Positions 1 through 8,281 of a stretch of 38,649 nt of DNA are shown in pieces. The DNA is taken from the NCBI GenBank assembly GCA_016929195.1, contig JAFGJG010000078.1, positions 1 through 38,649 of the forward strand, read 5' to 3'. The number at the start of each line of letters is the position of its first letter. The stretch's first letter is position 1. Made by a program: the position numbers and the translations under genes. This stretch comes from Thermoleophilaceae bacterium. GTDB lineage: Bacteria > Actinomycetota > Thermoleophilia > Solirubrobacterales > Thermoleophilaceae. The notes beneath the pieces were generated by a model. That model was not told the origin of the DNA. It worked only from the letters and a program-made list of their open reading frames with translations, and searched no databases.

Positions 1-1
1 C

Positions 2-517
2 AACAACGCGGGGATCTCGCCGAACGACGACGCGTCGGTGCTCGACACGTCGCTCGAGGCCTGGCAGCGCGTGCAGGACGTGAACCTGAAGTCGGTGTTC
101 CTGTGCTGCAAGCACGGGATCCCGCACCTCCTCGAGAACGGCGGCGGCTCCGTCATCAACACGGCTTCGTTCGTCGCCGTTATGGCCGCCGCGACATCGC
201 AGATCTCGTACACCGCATCGAAGGGCGCCGTGCTCTCGCTGTCGCGGGAGCTCGGCGTGGAGTTCGCGAAGCGGGGCGTGCGCGTGAACGCGCTCTGCCC
301 CGGGCCCGTGAACACGCCGCTCCTGCAGGAGCTGTTCGCCAGGGACCCCGAGGCGGCGGCGCGCCGGCTCATCCACGTTCCGATGGGCCGGTTCGCCGAG
401 CCGCGCGAGATCGCGAACGGCGCGCTCTTCCTGGCGAGCGACGAGTCGTCCTACGTCACCGCCCAGGCCTTCATGGTGGACGGCGGGATCGCGTCCGCCT
501 ACGTCACGCCGGAGTGA
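2..517 (+). CDS. Short-chain dehydrogenase/reductase (SDR), 5' end missing
   Basis: This is the C-terminal part of a classical SDR, an NAD(P)-dependent oxidoreductase with a Rossmann fold. The reading frame is open from base 2, beginning with the NNAG motif that follows the central beta strand of the fold, so the gene starts outside the window. The catalytic Tyr and Lys are in YTASK, the catalytic Ser lies upstream in the INTASF stretch, and the PGPVNTPLL segment after the active site is the usual nicotinamide-side loop. The C-terminus (SSYVTAQAFMVDGG) is the common SDR ending. The substrate cannot be told from sequence. It converges with the next gene; the two 3' ends overlap by 19 bases. 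Confidence 0.93.
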   Translation, partial: NNAGISPNDDASVLDTSLEAWQRVQDVNLKSVFLCCKHGIPHLLENGGGSVINTASFVAVMAAATSQISYTASKGAVLSLSRELGVEFAKRGVRVNALCPGPVNTPLLQELFARDPEAAARRLIHVPMGRFAEPREIANGALFLASDESSYVTAQAFMVDGGIASAYVTPE

Positions 518-1215
518 CGGGCGGCCTCGGCGAGGAACCTCTGCGCGAAGCCCCGGCCGAGCTCGTTCCACTCGTCCAGCCGCGGCACCGTCTCGGCGCG
601 CAGGGCCTCCGGATCGAGGCCGATGCGCACGGCGTCCTCGTCGGCGTCGTATCCGTCCAGCCACCCGCCCACGTCGGCGCCCGCGACCTCCGCGTGGAAC
701 TGGATGCCCCAAGCGGGGGCTTCCGCCAGCCGGTAGGCCTGCACGCAGACTGCGCTCCGCGCGAGGATCACGCTGCCGTCCGGCGGCCCGGCCTCGTAAC
801 TGTGCCACTCGAACGCCTCGAAGCGCTCCGGCAGCGGGCCGGTGAGCGGGTCGCGGCGCCCCTCCGGCGTGAGCTCGACCTCGACCCAGCCGATCTCGGG
901 CTCGCTCGCCCGCCGCGGCGCCCCGCCGGCCGCCTCCGAGAGGAGCTGTGCGCCGAGGCAGACGCCCAGCAGCGGCACGCCCCGGCGCAGCAGCTCCGCG
1001 AGCAGGTACTTCTCGGCGGGCAGCCAGGGGTTGGCGTCCTCCTGGTCCGCGTGCATGGCCCCGCCGAACGTGAGCGCCGCGCCCAGGCCGCCGACCTCGG
1101 GCGGGCCCGACTCGCTCGGCACCCATTCGATCAGCTCGGCGCCGGCGTCGCGGAGCGCGTCGCCGAAGACGCCGGCGCCGGCGTCGCGCTGGTGGACGAT
1201 CGCCAGGACCAGCAC
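499..1215 (-). CDS. Class I glutamine amidotransferase-like protein (GATase1)
   Basis: A 238-residue stand-alone class I glutamine amidotransferase domain. The nucleophile Cys is in the elbow GVCLGAQLL, and the catalytic His is in IQFHAEV near the C-terminal third. These enzymes release ammonia from glutamine, or are adapted to hydrolyse gamma-glutamyl compounds. No synthase partner is adjacent, so the acceptor is unknown; family relatives include GMP-synthase-like and gamma-glutamyl-polyamine-type amidotransferases. The GTG start at 1215 lies one base after the TAG stop of the upstream membrane protein gene, so the two are almost certainly co-transcribed and translationally coupled. Its 3' end overlaps the converging SDR gene. 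Confidence 0.9.
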   Translation of the reverse strand: MLVLAIVHQRDAGAGVFGDALRDAGAELIEWVPSESGPPEVGGLGAALTFGGAMHADQEDANPWLPAEKYLLAELLRRGVPLLGVCLGAQLLSEAAGGAPRRASEPEIGWVEVELTPEGRRDPLTGPLPERFEAFEWHSYEAGPPDGSVILARSAVCVQAYRLAEAPAWGIQFHAEVAGADVGGWLDGYDADEDAVRIGLDPEALRAETVPRLDEWNELGRGFAQRFLAEAARHSGVT

Positions 1216-1216
1216 G

Positions 1217-1951
1217 CTACGGCTGGGCGGGAACCTCCGGGCCCGCCGGGGCGGGCGCGGGCGCCGCGGCGCCGCCCCCGTCGCGCAGGCGCAGGATCTC
1301 GAAGTAGACGACCGCCGCCGCGATCGCCGAGAGCGGGGCGATCAGGACGTTCGTGATGAGGTCGGCGAGCCCGTAGCCGAAGATCGTGTCGCTGATGGCC
1401 ACGGCGATGCCCGCCACGACGGTGCTCAGCACGAGCTTCACGAGCAGCAGCACCAAGAGGACGGCGAACACCTGCCAGCCGTGGCCGCGCACGAGCTCGC
1501 GGCTGCGGCCGAACGCGGCCAGCGCGCCGGTGCGCTCCACGACGATCACCGGGGCGAGCAGCGCCCAGATCGTCATGAGGAAGAGCCCGGGCACGATCAG
1601 CAGCACGAAGCCGATGCCGATGCCGAGCCCGCCGAGGATCCCGGCCACGAGCAGCGGCCCCACGACCGGCGCCACCGACGAGATCAGCGACCCGACCGTG
1701 TGGTCGCGGCGCCCGTCCATGATGTCCCTGGCGGCCTCGACGACCATCCCCTGGAACCAGTAGGTGGCGATCGCGCCGACCACGACGGCCACGAGCGCGA
1801 GGCCGAATCCGCCGCTCTCGCGAAGCACGCCGTTCAGGATCGCGACCGGGAGGAACACGATCAGCGCCGCCGGCACCAGCAGCGTGAACTGGTCGCGGTA
1901 CACGCCGAAGACCCGCTCGAAGACCTCGGCGACGACGAGTTTCCCGTTCAT
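1217..1951 (-). CDS. Multi-pass membrane protein of unknown function
   Basis: A 244-residue, very hydrophobic protein with about six predicted membrane segments and a Pro/Ala-rich tail. It resembles the broad family of DUF/YciC-like or 'glycerophosphoryl diester phosphodiesterase membrane region' proteins: an N-terminal amphipathic segment (VFERVFGVYRDQF), then paired long helices with Gly-rich turns. I place the start at the ATG at 1951 because the preceding 16 codons of the open frame are Arg/Pro-rich and look non-coding. A TACCGT hexamer sits 8 bases before this ATG, which would fit a leaderless transcript. It is followed directly by the glutamine amidotransferase gene. No catalytic motif is visible, so no function is assigned. 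Confidence 0.8.
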   Translation of the reverse strand: MNGKLVVAEVFERVFGVYRDQFTLLVPAALIVFLPVAILNGVLRESGGFGLALVAVVVGAIATYWFQGMVVEAARDIMDGRRDHTVGSLISSVAPVVGPLLVAGILGGLGIGIGFVLLIVPGLFLMTIWALLAPVIVVERTGALAAFGRSRELVRGHGWQVFAVLLVLLLVKLVLSTVVAGIAVAISDTIFGYGLADLITNVLIAPLSAIAAAVVYFEILRLRDGGGAAAPAPAPAGPEVPAQP

Positions 1952-2010
1952 GGCGCGCGACGGTACAGGTCCGCCGCGCGCGCTGCGCGTTTGGGGCACA
2001 ATCGAGACCG

Positions 2011-2538
2011 ATGGCCGACAGCCTCCGCGGACACCTCCTGATCGCAGCGCCTTCGCTGTTCGACTACTTCCGGCGCAGTGTGATCCTGGTGATCGAGCAC
2101 ACGGCCGACGGCGCGATGGGCGTTGTGCTCAACCGGCGCTCGGAGACCCCCGTCGCCGAGGCGGTGCCCGCGCTCGCCACCCTCCCCGGCGCCGACGACA
2201 CCGTCTACGTCGGCGGGCCGGTGGCGCCGGGATCGGTCGTCGCGCTCGGCGAGTTCGACGACCCGGACGAGGCCGGCACCCGGGTCACCGGGTCGCTCGG
2301 CACGCTCGACCCCGACCGGCCGAGCCCCTCGCTCCTGCGCCTTCGCGTGTATGCCGGCTACGCCGGATGGTCGGCCGGCCAGCTCGACGAGGAGCTGGGC
2401 GAGGGCGCCTGGATCGTCGAGCCCGCCGACGAGGAGGACCCGTTCACCGACGGCGACATCTGGTCGGAGGCGCTGCGGCGCAAGGGCGGTGGGTACTCGC
2501 TGCTCGCCACGATGCCGGGCGACCCGAGCGCCAACTAG
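2011..2538 (+). CDS. YqgE/AlgH family protein (UPF0301)
   Basis: A 175-residue protein that matches the YqgE/AlgH family along its whole length (usual length about 180-190). Diagnostic stretches are the N-terminal GHLLIAAPSLFDYFRRSVI, then HTADGAMGVVLNRRSE, VYVGGPVAPGSVV, and a C-terminal YAGWSAGQLDEEL. The family is widespread and cytoplasmic; the Pseudomonas member AlgH was linked genetically to alginate regulation, but the biochemical role is not settled. The gene diverges from the membrane protein gene across a 59-base gap. Downstream lies a nested hairpin before the converging SGNH gene. I assign family membership with confidence, not function. Confidence 0.93.
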   Translation: MADSLRGHLLIAAPSLFDYFRRSVILVIEHTADGAMGVVLNRRSETPVAEAVPALATLPGADDTVYVGGPVAPGSVVALGEFDDPDEAGTRVTGSLGTLDPDRPSPSLLRLRVYAGYAGWSAGQLDEELGEGAWIVEPADEEDPFTDGDIWSEALRRKGGGYSLLATMPGDPSAN

Positions 2539-2558
2539 CCGCCAACCGCACGCCCTTC

Positions 2559-2609
2559 GCAAGTGTCCTGCCCAGTGGTTGCTCTGCAACCAGAAGTCAG
2601 GACGCTTGC
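2559..2609. terminator. Nested hairpin between convergent genes
   Basis: A 12-base-pair outer stem (2559-2570 with 2598-2609, one G.T wobble) encloses an inner perfect 7-base-pair stem (2576-2582 with 2586-2592, loop TCT). It lies in the 101-base gap between the converging yqgE-like and SGNH genes. It has no T-run on either strand, so it would be a Rho-type or structure-only bidirectional terminator; it could also be a dispersed repeat unit. Confidence 0.45.
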
Positions 2610-2639
2610 CCGGACAGGCGCACAGGACGGTTTGACTCG

Positions 2640-3578
2640 CTAGCCGCCGAGCGCGGGGTAGTCCCGCTCCATCGCTCGCAGCACCAGCCGCGCCGGGACC
2701 ACCGCTCCGTCGCGCGTGAAGTGCACGCCGTCGGACTGGCGTGAGATCACACGCCGGCCGTCGATCTTCGAGATCGCCTTGAAGCGGCCGCCGTCGACGG
2801 TGTTGTAGATGTCGACGTAGCGGGCCCCCGGCACGGCCTTCGCGGCGCGGGCCACCGCGAAGTTCTGGACCCGGAAGATCCGGTTCAGCTCTTCGTCGCG
2901 CGCGGTCGGCGACGGGGCCCAGTAGACGGGTCGCTTGCCGCGCGAGCCGAGCACCCGCATGACGACGGCCGTGCGGCGCGCGTACTCCGTCTCCCACTCG
3001 GGGGTGAACGGACCGTACGCCTGGCCGTCCACGGTCACGTTGAACCCGTCGTTGCCGCCCATCAGCATCACGACGGCGTCCGGCTTGCGCGCCGCCACCT
3101 CCTGACGGGCGTTCACCTCCCAGTTGAAGAACTCGGGCCGCGTGAGCCCGGTGCTGTTGCGCGCGACCACGTCCGTGCGGATCAGCCCGCGTGGGGCCAC
3201 GTCCACGAGCCGCTGGCCGACGAACTCGGCCTGCGAGTCGCCCGTCACGAGCACGCGCAGCGGGCGGCCCGGCGCCGGCTGGGGGAACTGCGTGACGGTG
3301 CGGGTGCGCGGCTCGAGGATCGCGGTCGAGCCGCGCTCGAGCTGCGTGCCGCCGGCGGTCTTCGACTCCTGCCCGAACAGCCGGTCGAATCCCTTGCGCG
3401 GCAGGTGGAGGGCGACCGCCCCCGCCACGTCGTCGAGCGGACGGCCGACCGAGAGCACGACGTCGCGGGTCGGTCCGTCCTCCATCCCCTCGCCCGCGCG
3501 GACGATCGCCTCGGAGTTGAACAGCGCGGCCACCGCCAGCGCGACGACGAGAACGACGAGCACGCGACCCGCCGGCAT
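2640..3578 (-). CDS. SGNH-hydrolase-like protein (DUF459 type), membrane anchored
   Basis: A 312-residue protein with an N-terminal signal anchor (VLVVLVVALAVAALF) and an extracytoplasmic SGNH/GDSL hydrolase domain. Block I is VTGDSQAEFVG with nucleophile Ser115, block III is MGGND with Asn176, and block V is SDGVHFT with Asp283 and His286, so all catalytic residues are present. I chose the ATG at 3578 because AGGGAGGT lies just upstream; an earlier ATG at 3608 directly after the MBOAT stop is possible. It follows the MBOAT gene on the same strand. In known systems such as alginate acetylation, an MBOAT membrane protein passes acyl groups to an SGNH-fold partner outside the membrane, so this is probably the transferase or esterase partner; the polymer is unknown. 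Confidence 0.88.
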   Translation of the reverse strand: MPAGRVLVVLVVALAVAALFNSEAIVRAGEGMEDGPTRDVVLSVGRPLDDVAGAVALHLPRKGFDRLFGQESKTAGGTQLERGSTAILEPRTRTVTQFPQPAPGRPLRVLVTGDSQAEFVGQRLVDVAPRGLIRTDVVARNSTGLTRPEFFNWEVNARQEVAARKPDAVVMLMGGNDGFNVTVDGQAYGPFTPEWETEYARRTAVVMRVLGSRGKRPVYWAPSPTARDEELNRIFRVQNFAVARAAKAVPGARYVDIYNTVDGGRFKAISKIDGRRVISRQSDGVHFTRDGAVVPARLVLRAMERDYPALGG

Positions 3579-3609
3579 CGACACCTCCCTGTCCTCACGC
3601 AGCCACATG

Positions 3610-5010
3610 TCAGAAGCGGTAGTAGATGAACGGGGCCACGCCCTGCTGCCCAACCGCCGCGTCCGCCGCGACGACGAGCAGGCCGAGCGCCAGCCCCTGG
3701 GCCACGGCCGGGCGCGCGACCAGCCAGGCCTCGGCGGTGCGCCACCAGTCCGGGGGGATCGTCTGGATCGCTATGGCCGCGACCGCCAGCGCCACGACCG
3801 GCAGGGTCACGAGCGGCGACGGCCCACCCGCGCCGATCCGCCCGAGCACGTCGAAGGCGGTGCCGAGGTCGGGCGCCCGGAAGAACACCCAGGCGAGGCA
3901 GACGACGTTGAAGGTCACGAGCCAGCCCACCAGCGGCGGGATCCGGCGTGCGCCGAGCCGGGCGCGCAGGGCGCGCTCGCCGGACAGCGCCGTGCCGTGG
4001 ATGCCGCCCCAGACCACGAACGTCCAGGCGGCTCCGTGCCAGAGGCCGCCGATCAGCATCGTCGCCATCAGGTTGCGGTAGGTGCGGCGCGGGCCGTGGC
4101 GGTTGCCGCCGAGCGGGATGTACAGGTAGTCGCGCAGCCAGCGCGACAGCGTCATGTGCCAGCGCCGCCAGAACTGCCGCAGGCTGGTCGCCGTGTACGG
4201 CCGGTCGAAGTTCTGGGGCAGCCGGAAGCCGAGCAGCAGCGCCAGGCCGATCGCCATATCGGTGTAGCCGGAGAAGTCGCAGTAGATCTGGCCCGCGAAG
4301 CCGTAGATGGCGAGCAGTGCCTCCGGCCCCGAGTGGCCGAGCGGGTCGTTGAAGACCGGGTCGACCACACGCCGGGCCAGCTCGTCGGCCACCACCGTCT
4401 TCTTGATGAAGCCGCCGGCGACCAGGAACAGCGCCGGGCCCGCGAGGACCACGCGCGGGTCACGCGGGGTGCGGAGCTGCGGGAGCAGCTCGTTTGCCCG
4501 CACGATCGGGCCGGCCACCAGGTGCGGGAAGAACGCCTGGAGGATCGCCACGTCGCCGAGCGAGGCCGCCGGGGTGTCGCGGCGGTAGACGTCAACCACG
4601 TACGAGATCGCCTGGAAGGTGAAGAACGAGATCCCGATGGGCAGGACCACCTGCATCAGCGGTAGCGGCGTGCCGAGGCCCACGTCGTCGAGCGCGTCGT
4701 TCATCGAGTCCACGAAGAACCCGAGGTACTTGAACGTCGCGAGCAGGCCGACGTCGAACACGACCGCCGCGATCAGGGCGCGCTTGCGGACGGTGTCCGA
4801 GGGCGTCCGCGCGATCACCTGGGCCGCGAACGTGTTGACGATGCTCGACCCCACGAGCAGGAGCACCCAGCGCGGGTCGACCCAGCCGTAGAAGAAGTAC
4901 GAGACGACGAGGATGAACGGGCGCCACACCCGCGGGTGCGGCATGAACAGCCAGGACAGCACGTACACGACCAGGAAGAAGGCCGCGAACTCGATGGTCG
5001 GGAAGCTCAC
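3610..5010 (-). CDS. MBOAT family membrane O-acyltransferase (AlgI-like)
   Basis: A 466-residue polytopic membrane protein of the AlgI/DltB branch of membrane-bound O-acyltransferases. Typical signatures are the N-terminal SYFFYGWVDPRW, the FQAISYVVDVYR stretch, FPHLVAGPIVRANELLPQL, the DFSGYTDMAIG motif, LRDYLYIPLGGNR and the catalytic His in GLWHGAAWTFVVWG. The length matches the family. The enzyme would move an acyl group from a cytoplasmic donor across the membrane. The adjacent SGNH gene on the same strand would use it to modify an exported polysaccharide or cell-wall polymer. The start is a GTG at 5010. No glycosyltransferase genes are beside it, so the acceptor cannot be named. Confidence 0.95.
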   Translation of the reverse strand: MSFPTIEFAAFFLVVYVLSWLFMPHPRVWRPFILVVSYFFYGWVDPRWVLLLVGSSIVNTFAAQVIARTPSDTVRKRALIAAVVFDVGLLATFKYLGFFVDSMNDALDDVGLGTPLPLMQVVLPIGISFFTFQAISYVVDVYRRDTPAASLGDVAILQAFFPHLVAGPIVRANELLPQLRTPRDPRVVLAGPALFLVAGGFIKKTVVADELARRVVDPVFNDPLGHSGPEALLAIYGFAGQIYCDFSGYTDMAIGLALLLGFRLPQNFDRPYTATSLRQFWRRWHMTLSRWLRDYLYIPLGGNRHGPRRTYRNLMATMLIGGLWHGAAWTFVVWGGIHGTALSGERALRARLGARRIPPLVGWLVTFNVVCLAWVFFRAPDLGTAFDVLGRIGAGGPSPLVTLPVVALAVAAIAIQTIPPDWWRTAEAWLVARPAVAQGLALGLLVVAADAAVGQQGVAPFIYYRF

Positions 5011-5088
5011 CCTGGACCATCATTCCGCGGCGACGCGAGCGGCCCTTCAGGAGCCGCGCCACGTCGCGCGGGCCAGATGTACTGCGGC

Positions 5089-5301
5089 TCAGTTGGAAGA
5101 GGGGTCGGCCGGGAGGCGCACCCCGTCCCCCCGGAGGTCGAGGAGCGCGTGGCCGAACAGCCAGAGCGCCGCTTTCTCGTCCTCGTCGAGCGGCGCGTCG
5201 CGCAGCAGCTGCTCGTCGAGCTGCTCGATCGTCAGTCCCGCATCGAGCCCGGCCGCCACGCGCTCCTTGTAGACCCCGAAAACGCCCACGCGACGGAGCA
5301 T
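5089..5301 (-). CDS. Small hypothetical protein
   Basis: A 70-residue acidic, Leu-rich protein that I do not recognise. It starts at an ATG and contains a central predicted helical stretch (IEQLDEQLLRDAPLDEDEKAALWLFGHALLD is split by a Pro). Codon use is as GC-biased at third positions as in its neighbours, which supports a real gene, and the three other frames here show no better candidate. It precedes the MBOAT gene on the same strand with a 78-base gap, so it may be co-transcribed. There is no signal peptide, membrane segment or metal motif. Confidence 0.55.
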   Translation of the reverse strand: MLRRVGVFGVYKERVAAGLDAGLTIEQLDEQLLRDAPLDEDEKAALWLFGHALLDLRGDGVRLPADPSSN

Positions 5302-5426
5302 CCTCGGGAGTTCGTAGAACGCCTAGTCTCGGCGCGTCGCATTCCCGCAACTAGCGCCTGAACCGGTGCAGCTCCGCACGGTCTGCGAAGCTCATCCGGG
5401 CACGTGCCGAGGCCCGAGGCCGACAG

Positions 5427-7211
5427 ATGACCGACGGCCAGCTCATCCTGGTAGCCGGGGCCCTGCTCGCCGCCGGTCTCGGAGGGGCCCTGCTCGCCGG
5501 CCGGCTGCGCGTCCCGGGCCTCCTGCTCTTCCTCGCCCTCGGGATGCTGATCGGCACCGACGGCCTCGGCTGGATCGACCTCTCGGACTACGAGCTGGCG
5601 CGCCGCGTCGGGATCATCGCCCTCGCCGCGATCCTGTTCGAGGGCGGCCTGACGGCGGGCTTCCGCGAGATCCGGCCGGTGCTCCGGCCCGGGCTGATGC
5701 TCGCGTTCGTGGGGACGCTCGTCACCGCGGCGATCACCGGGCTTGCCGCCTCCTGGCTGCTCGGCCTGTCGACGCTCGAGGGGCTGCTCCTCGGCTCGAT
5801 CCTGTCGGTGACCGACGGCGCGGCGATCTTCGCGCTGCTCCGTACCTCGACGCTGCGCCGGCGCCTCGCGCGCACGCTCGAGGCCGAGGCCGGCTTCAAC
5901 GACCCGGTGGCGATCCTGCTCGTGATCGGCTTCATCGAGTGGATCGAGCAGCCGGACTACGGCATCGTCGACATGCTCGAGCTGTTCGTCCGCCAGATCT
6001 CGATCGGGACCGCGGTGGGTCTGGCAGTCGGCGGTGCGGCGGTGTGGGCGTTCCGCCGCGTGTCGTTCGCGACGGGCGGCCTGTACCCGGTCGCCTCGAT
6101 GGCGGCGGGCGCGCTTGCGTTCGGTGCGGCCGACAGCCTCCACGGCTCGGGCTTCCTCGCCGTCTATCTCGCCGGGCTGACGCTCGGCAGCGCCGCGATC
6201 CCGGCGCGCAACACGATCGCCGTGTTCCACCAGGGCCTGGCCTGGGTCGCGCAGATCGGCCTCTTCCTCACACTCGGCCTGCTCGTGTTTCCGAGCCAGC
6301 TCGACGAGGTCTGGGTGGAGGGAACGGTGATCGCCCTAGTGCTCGTCGCGCTCGCCCGCCCGGTTGCCGCGGCGGTCGCCACCGCGTTGGATCACTTCAG
6401 CGCCCAGGAGCGCTTCGCCCTCGGATGGGCGGGCCTGCGCGGCGGCGTGCCCGTGGTGCTCGCCACGTTCCCCGTGATCGAGGGCGTGCCCGACAGCCAG
6501 ACCTACTTCAACATCGCCTTCTTCGCCGTCGTGATCTCGACCGTTCTCCAGGGCGCGACGTTCGAGCCGCTGGCGAAGGCGCTCGGCCTGACGACCGACG
6601 AGCCGGCGCTCCCGCGCCCGATCGCCGAGACCGGCACCATCCGCCGGCTCGGGGCGGAGGTGGTGGAGTTCCCGGTGCACGAGTCGGACGCCGTCGTCGG
6701 TCGCTACGTCCGCGAGCTCGGCCTGCCGCGCGACGCGCTGCTCAACGTGATCGTGCGCCGCGGCGAGGCGATCCCGCCGCGCGGGTCGACCCAGATCGAG
6801 GCCGGCGACCGCCTGCACGTGCTCGTGCGCAAGGAGGTGGCGCGCCAGTTCCCGGACCTGCTCGAGCGCTGGCGCGAGGGCCCGTTCGCCCCGCAGCGCG
6901 AGCGCATGCCGAGTCTGCGCGGCGGCTCTGTGATCTTCTCGACGCGCCCGTGGAACGCGGAATCCGACGGCGATCCGGCGTACCCGCAGGCGCTCGTGGG
7001 CTGCGACGTGATCCGCCACCTGCGCACGCGCCGCGACACGCCCGGTTCGCTCGTTCTCCTCGACGACGGCCGCTATGCGATCACGGGCCCGTCCCTGGCC
7101 GTGGGCGCCGCGGCCCAGATCCAGCGCTACGCCCGCCGCCGCCTCAACGCCGGCCTGGCGGACGCGGAGCGCGCGTGGTGGCAGGAGGTGGTCGGCGCGC
7201 TGGCGCGCTGA
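5427..7211 (+). CDS. K+/H+ antiporter of the NhaP2/CvrA type with RCK-C domain
   Basis: A 594-residue protein. Residues 1 to about 390 form a CPA1-type antiporter membrane domain with some 12 helices; visible marks are FEGGLTAGF, SVTDGAAIFALL, and the ion-binding NDPVAILL stretch. Residues about 410-485 form a TrkA-C (RCK-C) ligand-binding domain (VGRYVRELGLP ... IEAGDRLHVLVR), followed by about 100 residues of cytoplasmic tail. This layout is that of the NhaP2/CvrA potassium/proton antiporters, which extrude K+ and help with osmotic and pH balance; the RCK-C domain gates transport in response to a nucleotide. The ion choice is inferred from architecture. It stands alone, converging with the asparaginase gene. 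Confidence 0.93.
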   Translation: MTDGQLILVAGALLAAGLGGALLAGRLRVPGLLLFLALGMLIGTDGLGWIDLSDYELARRVGIIALAAILFEGGLTAGFREIRPVLRPGLMLAFVGTLVTAAITGLAASWLLGLSTLEGLLLGSILSVTDGAAIFALLRTSTLRRRLARTLEAEAGFNDPVAILLVIGFIEWIEQPDYGIVDMLELFVRQISIGTAVGLAVGGAAVWAFRRVSFATGGLYPVASMAAGALAFGAADSLHGSGFLAVYLAGLTLGSAAIPARNTIAVFHQGLAWVAQIGLFLTLGLLVFPSQLDEVWVEGTVIALVLVALARPVAAAVATALDHFSAQERFALGWAGLRGGVPVVLATFPVIEGVPDSQTYFNIAFFAVVISTVLQGATFEPLAKALGLTTDEPALPRPIAETGTIRRLGAEVVEFPVHESDAVVGRYVRELGLPRDALLNVIVRRGEAIPPRGSTQIEAGDRLHVLVRKEVARQFPDLLERWREGPFAPQRERMPSLRGGSVIFSTRPWNAESDGDPAYPQALVGCDVIRHLRTRRDTPGSLVLLDDGRYAITGPSLAVGAAAQIQRYARRRLNAGLADAERAWWQEVVGALAR

Positions 7212-7232
7212 GACCGCGCGGCCCGGGCGCCA

Positions 7233-8243
7233 TCAACCGTCGTCCTGCCGGAACGCCCAGCGGACCTCGTCGATCGAGAGGCCCGCGGCCAGCGCGGCCA
7301 GCAGCTTCATCCGCGCAGACTGGGGCGAGAGGAAGCCGGCGGGGATCAGGCCGGTCCCGCGCAGGTCGCGCTCGGAGCCGGCGTAGCCGTACGTCGAGGA
7401 CAGGATCACGCCGCGCTCGGGACGGCAGTAGGCCACGATCGGGATCTGCTCCGCCGCCTCGGCCCACAGCTCGAGGACGGGCGGCGCCAGGTGGCCCGCG
7501 CCGAGCGTGCCGATCACCACTCCGTCCGGGTCAGTGGACAGTGCCGCGCGGGCCAGCGTGCCGTCGTCGCCCGAAGCGGTCGGAACGATGAGCACGCTCT
7601 TCTCCAGGTTCGGCGGGTCGAGCGGCGGGTTGCGCGGGATCCTCGACCAGATGATCGGATGGCCCTCGGTCACCCGTCCGAGGAGGCCGACCTGCGGCGA
7701 GGAGAACGCCACGAGGGAGACCGTGTCCGTCTTGCGAACGCAGCGCGCGTGGTGGATCTCGCCGCCGAAGCAGACGAGCACCCCCATGCCGGCGGCCTCG
7801 GCGCTGGCGGCCACGCTCACGGCGTCGAGCAGGTTCGCGGGCCCGTCCGCCCCCGGCGCGGACGCCGGCCGGATCGCGCCGGTGAAGACGATCGGCGCCT
7901 CCGCGTCGTGAAGAATGTCGCAGAGCATCGCGGTCTCCTCGAGCGAGTCGGTCCCGTGGGTGACCACGACCCCGGTGCCGCGGCGGGCCGCGTCGCGCGC
8001 CTGGCGGCAGATGTCGAGCTGGTCGTCGAGCGTGAGGTGGGCGCTCGGCTTGTTCACGACCGTCCGGCCCTCGACGCTCGCGAACGCCGAGAGGCCCTCG
8101 ACCGCCTCCACCAGCCCCTCGCCGTCGAGGGCCGGCAGAACGCCGTTCTGCCCCGACTCGAGCTCCCCCTTCATCGAGATGGTTCCGCCCGCGGCGAGAA
8201 CCAGCACCTTGCGCGCGTTCGGCACCTGGGTCGCAGCTGCCAC
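7233..8243 (-). CDS. L-asparaginase (asparaginase/glutaminase family)
   Basis: A 336-residue protein matching the asparaginase family (EC 3.5.1.1), which hydrolyses L-asparagine to aspartate and ammonia. The first catalytic Thr is in the N-terminal AAGGTISM signature; the second catalytic triad Thr-Asp lies in VVTHGTDSLEET. GAIRPASAPGADGPANLLDA is the loop after the nucleophile lobe. No signal peptide is seen, so it is probably cytoplasmic (type I-like placement). The GTG start at 8243 is preceded by TATCGT seven bases upstream, which fits a leaderless transcript. It diverges from the HAD gene across a 38-base gap. Side activity on glutamine is possible and cannot be judged from sequence. Confidence 0.93.
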   Translation of the reverse strand: MAAATQVPNARKVLVLAAGGTISMKGELESGQNGVLPALDGEGLVEAVEGLSAFASVEGRTVVNKPSAHLTLDDQLDICRQARDAARRGTGVVVTHGTDSLEETAMLCDILHDAEAPIVFTGAIRPASAPGADGPANLLDAVSVAASAEAAGMGVLVCFGGEIHHARCVRKTDTVSLVAFSSPQVGLLGRVTEGHPIIWSRIPRNPPLDPPNLEKSVLIVPTASGDDGTLARAALSTDPDGVVIGTLGAGHLAPPVLELWAEAAEQIPIVAYCRPERGVILSSTYGYAGSERDLRGTGLIPAGFLSPQSARMKLLAALAAGLSIDEVRWAFRQDDG

Positions 8244-8281
8244 CCTCGCGACGATACCGGGCCGTCTGCCACCCTTCCCGC

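Noticed and set aside
5302-5426. Gap upstream of the K+/H+ antiporter gene
   Set aside because: I looked for promoter hexamers, hairpins and small genes and saw nothing convincing.
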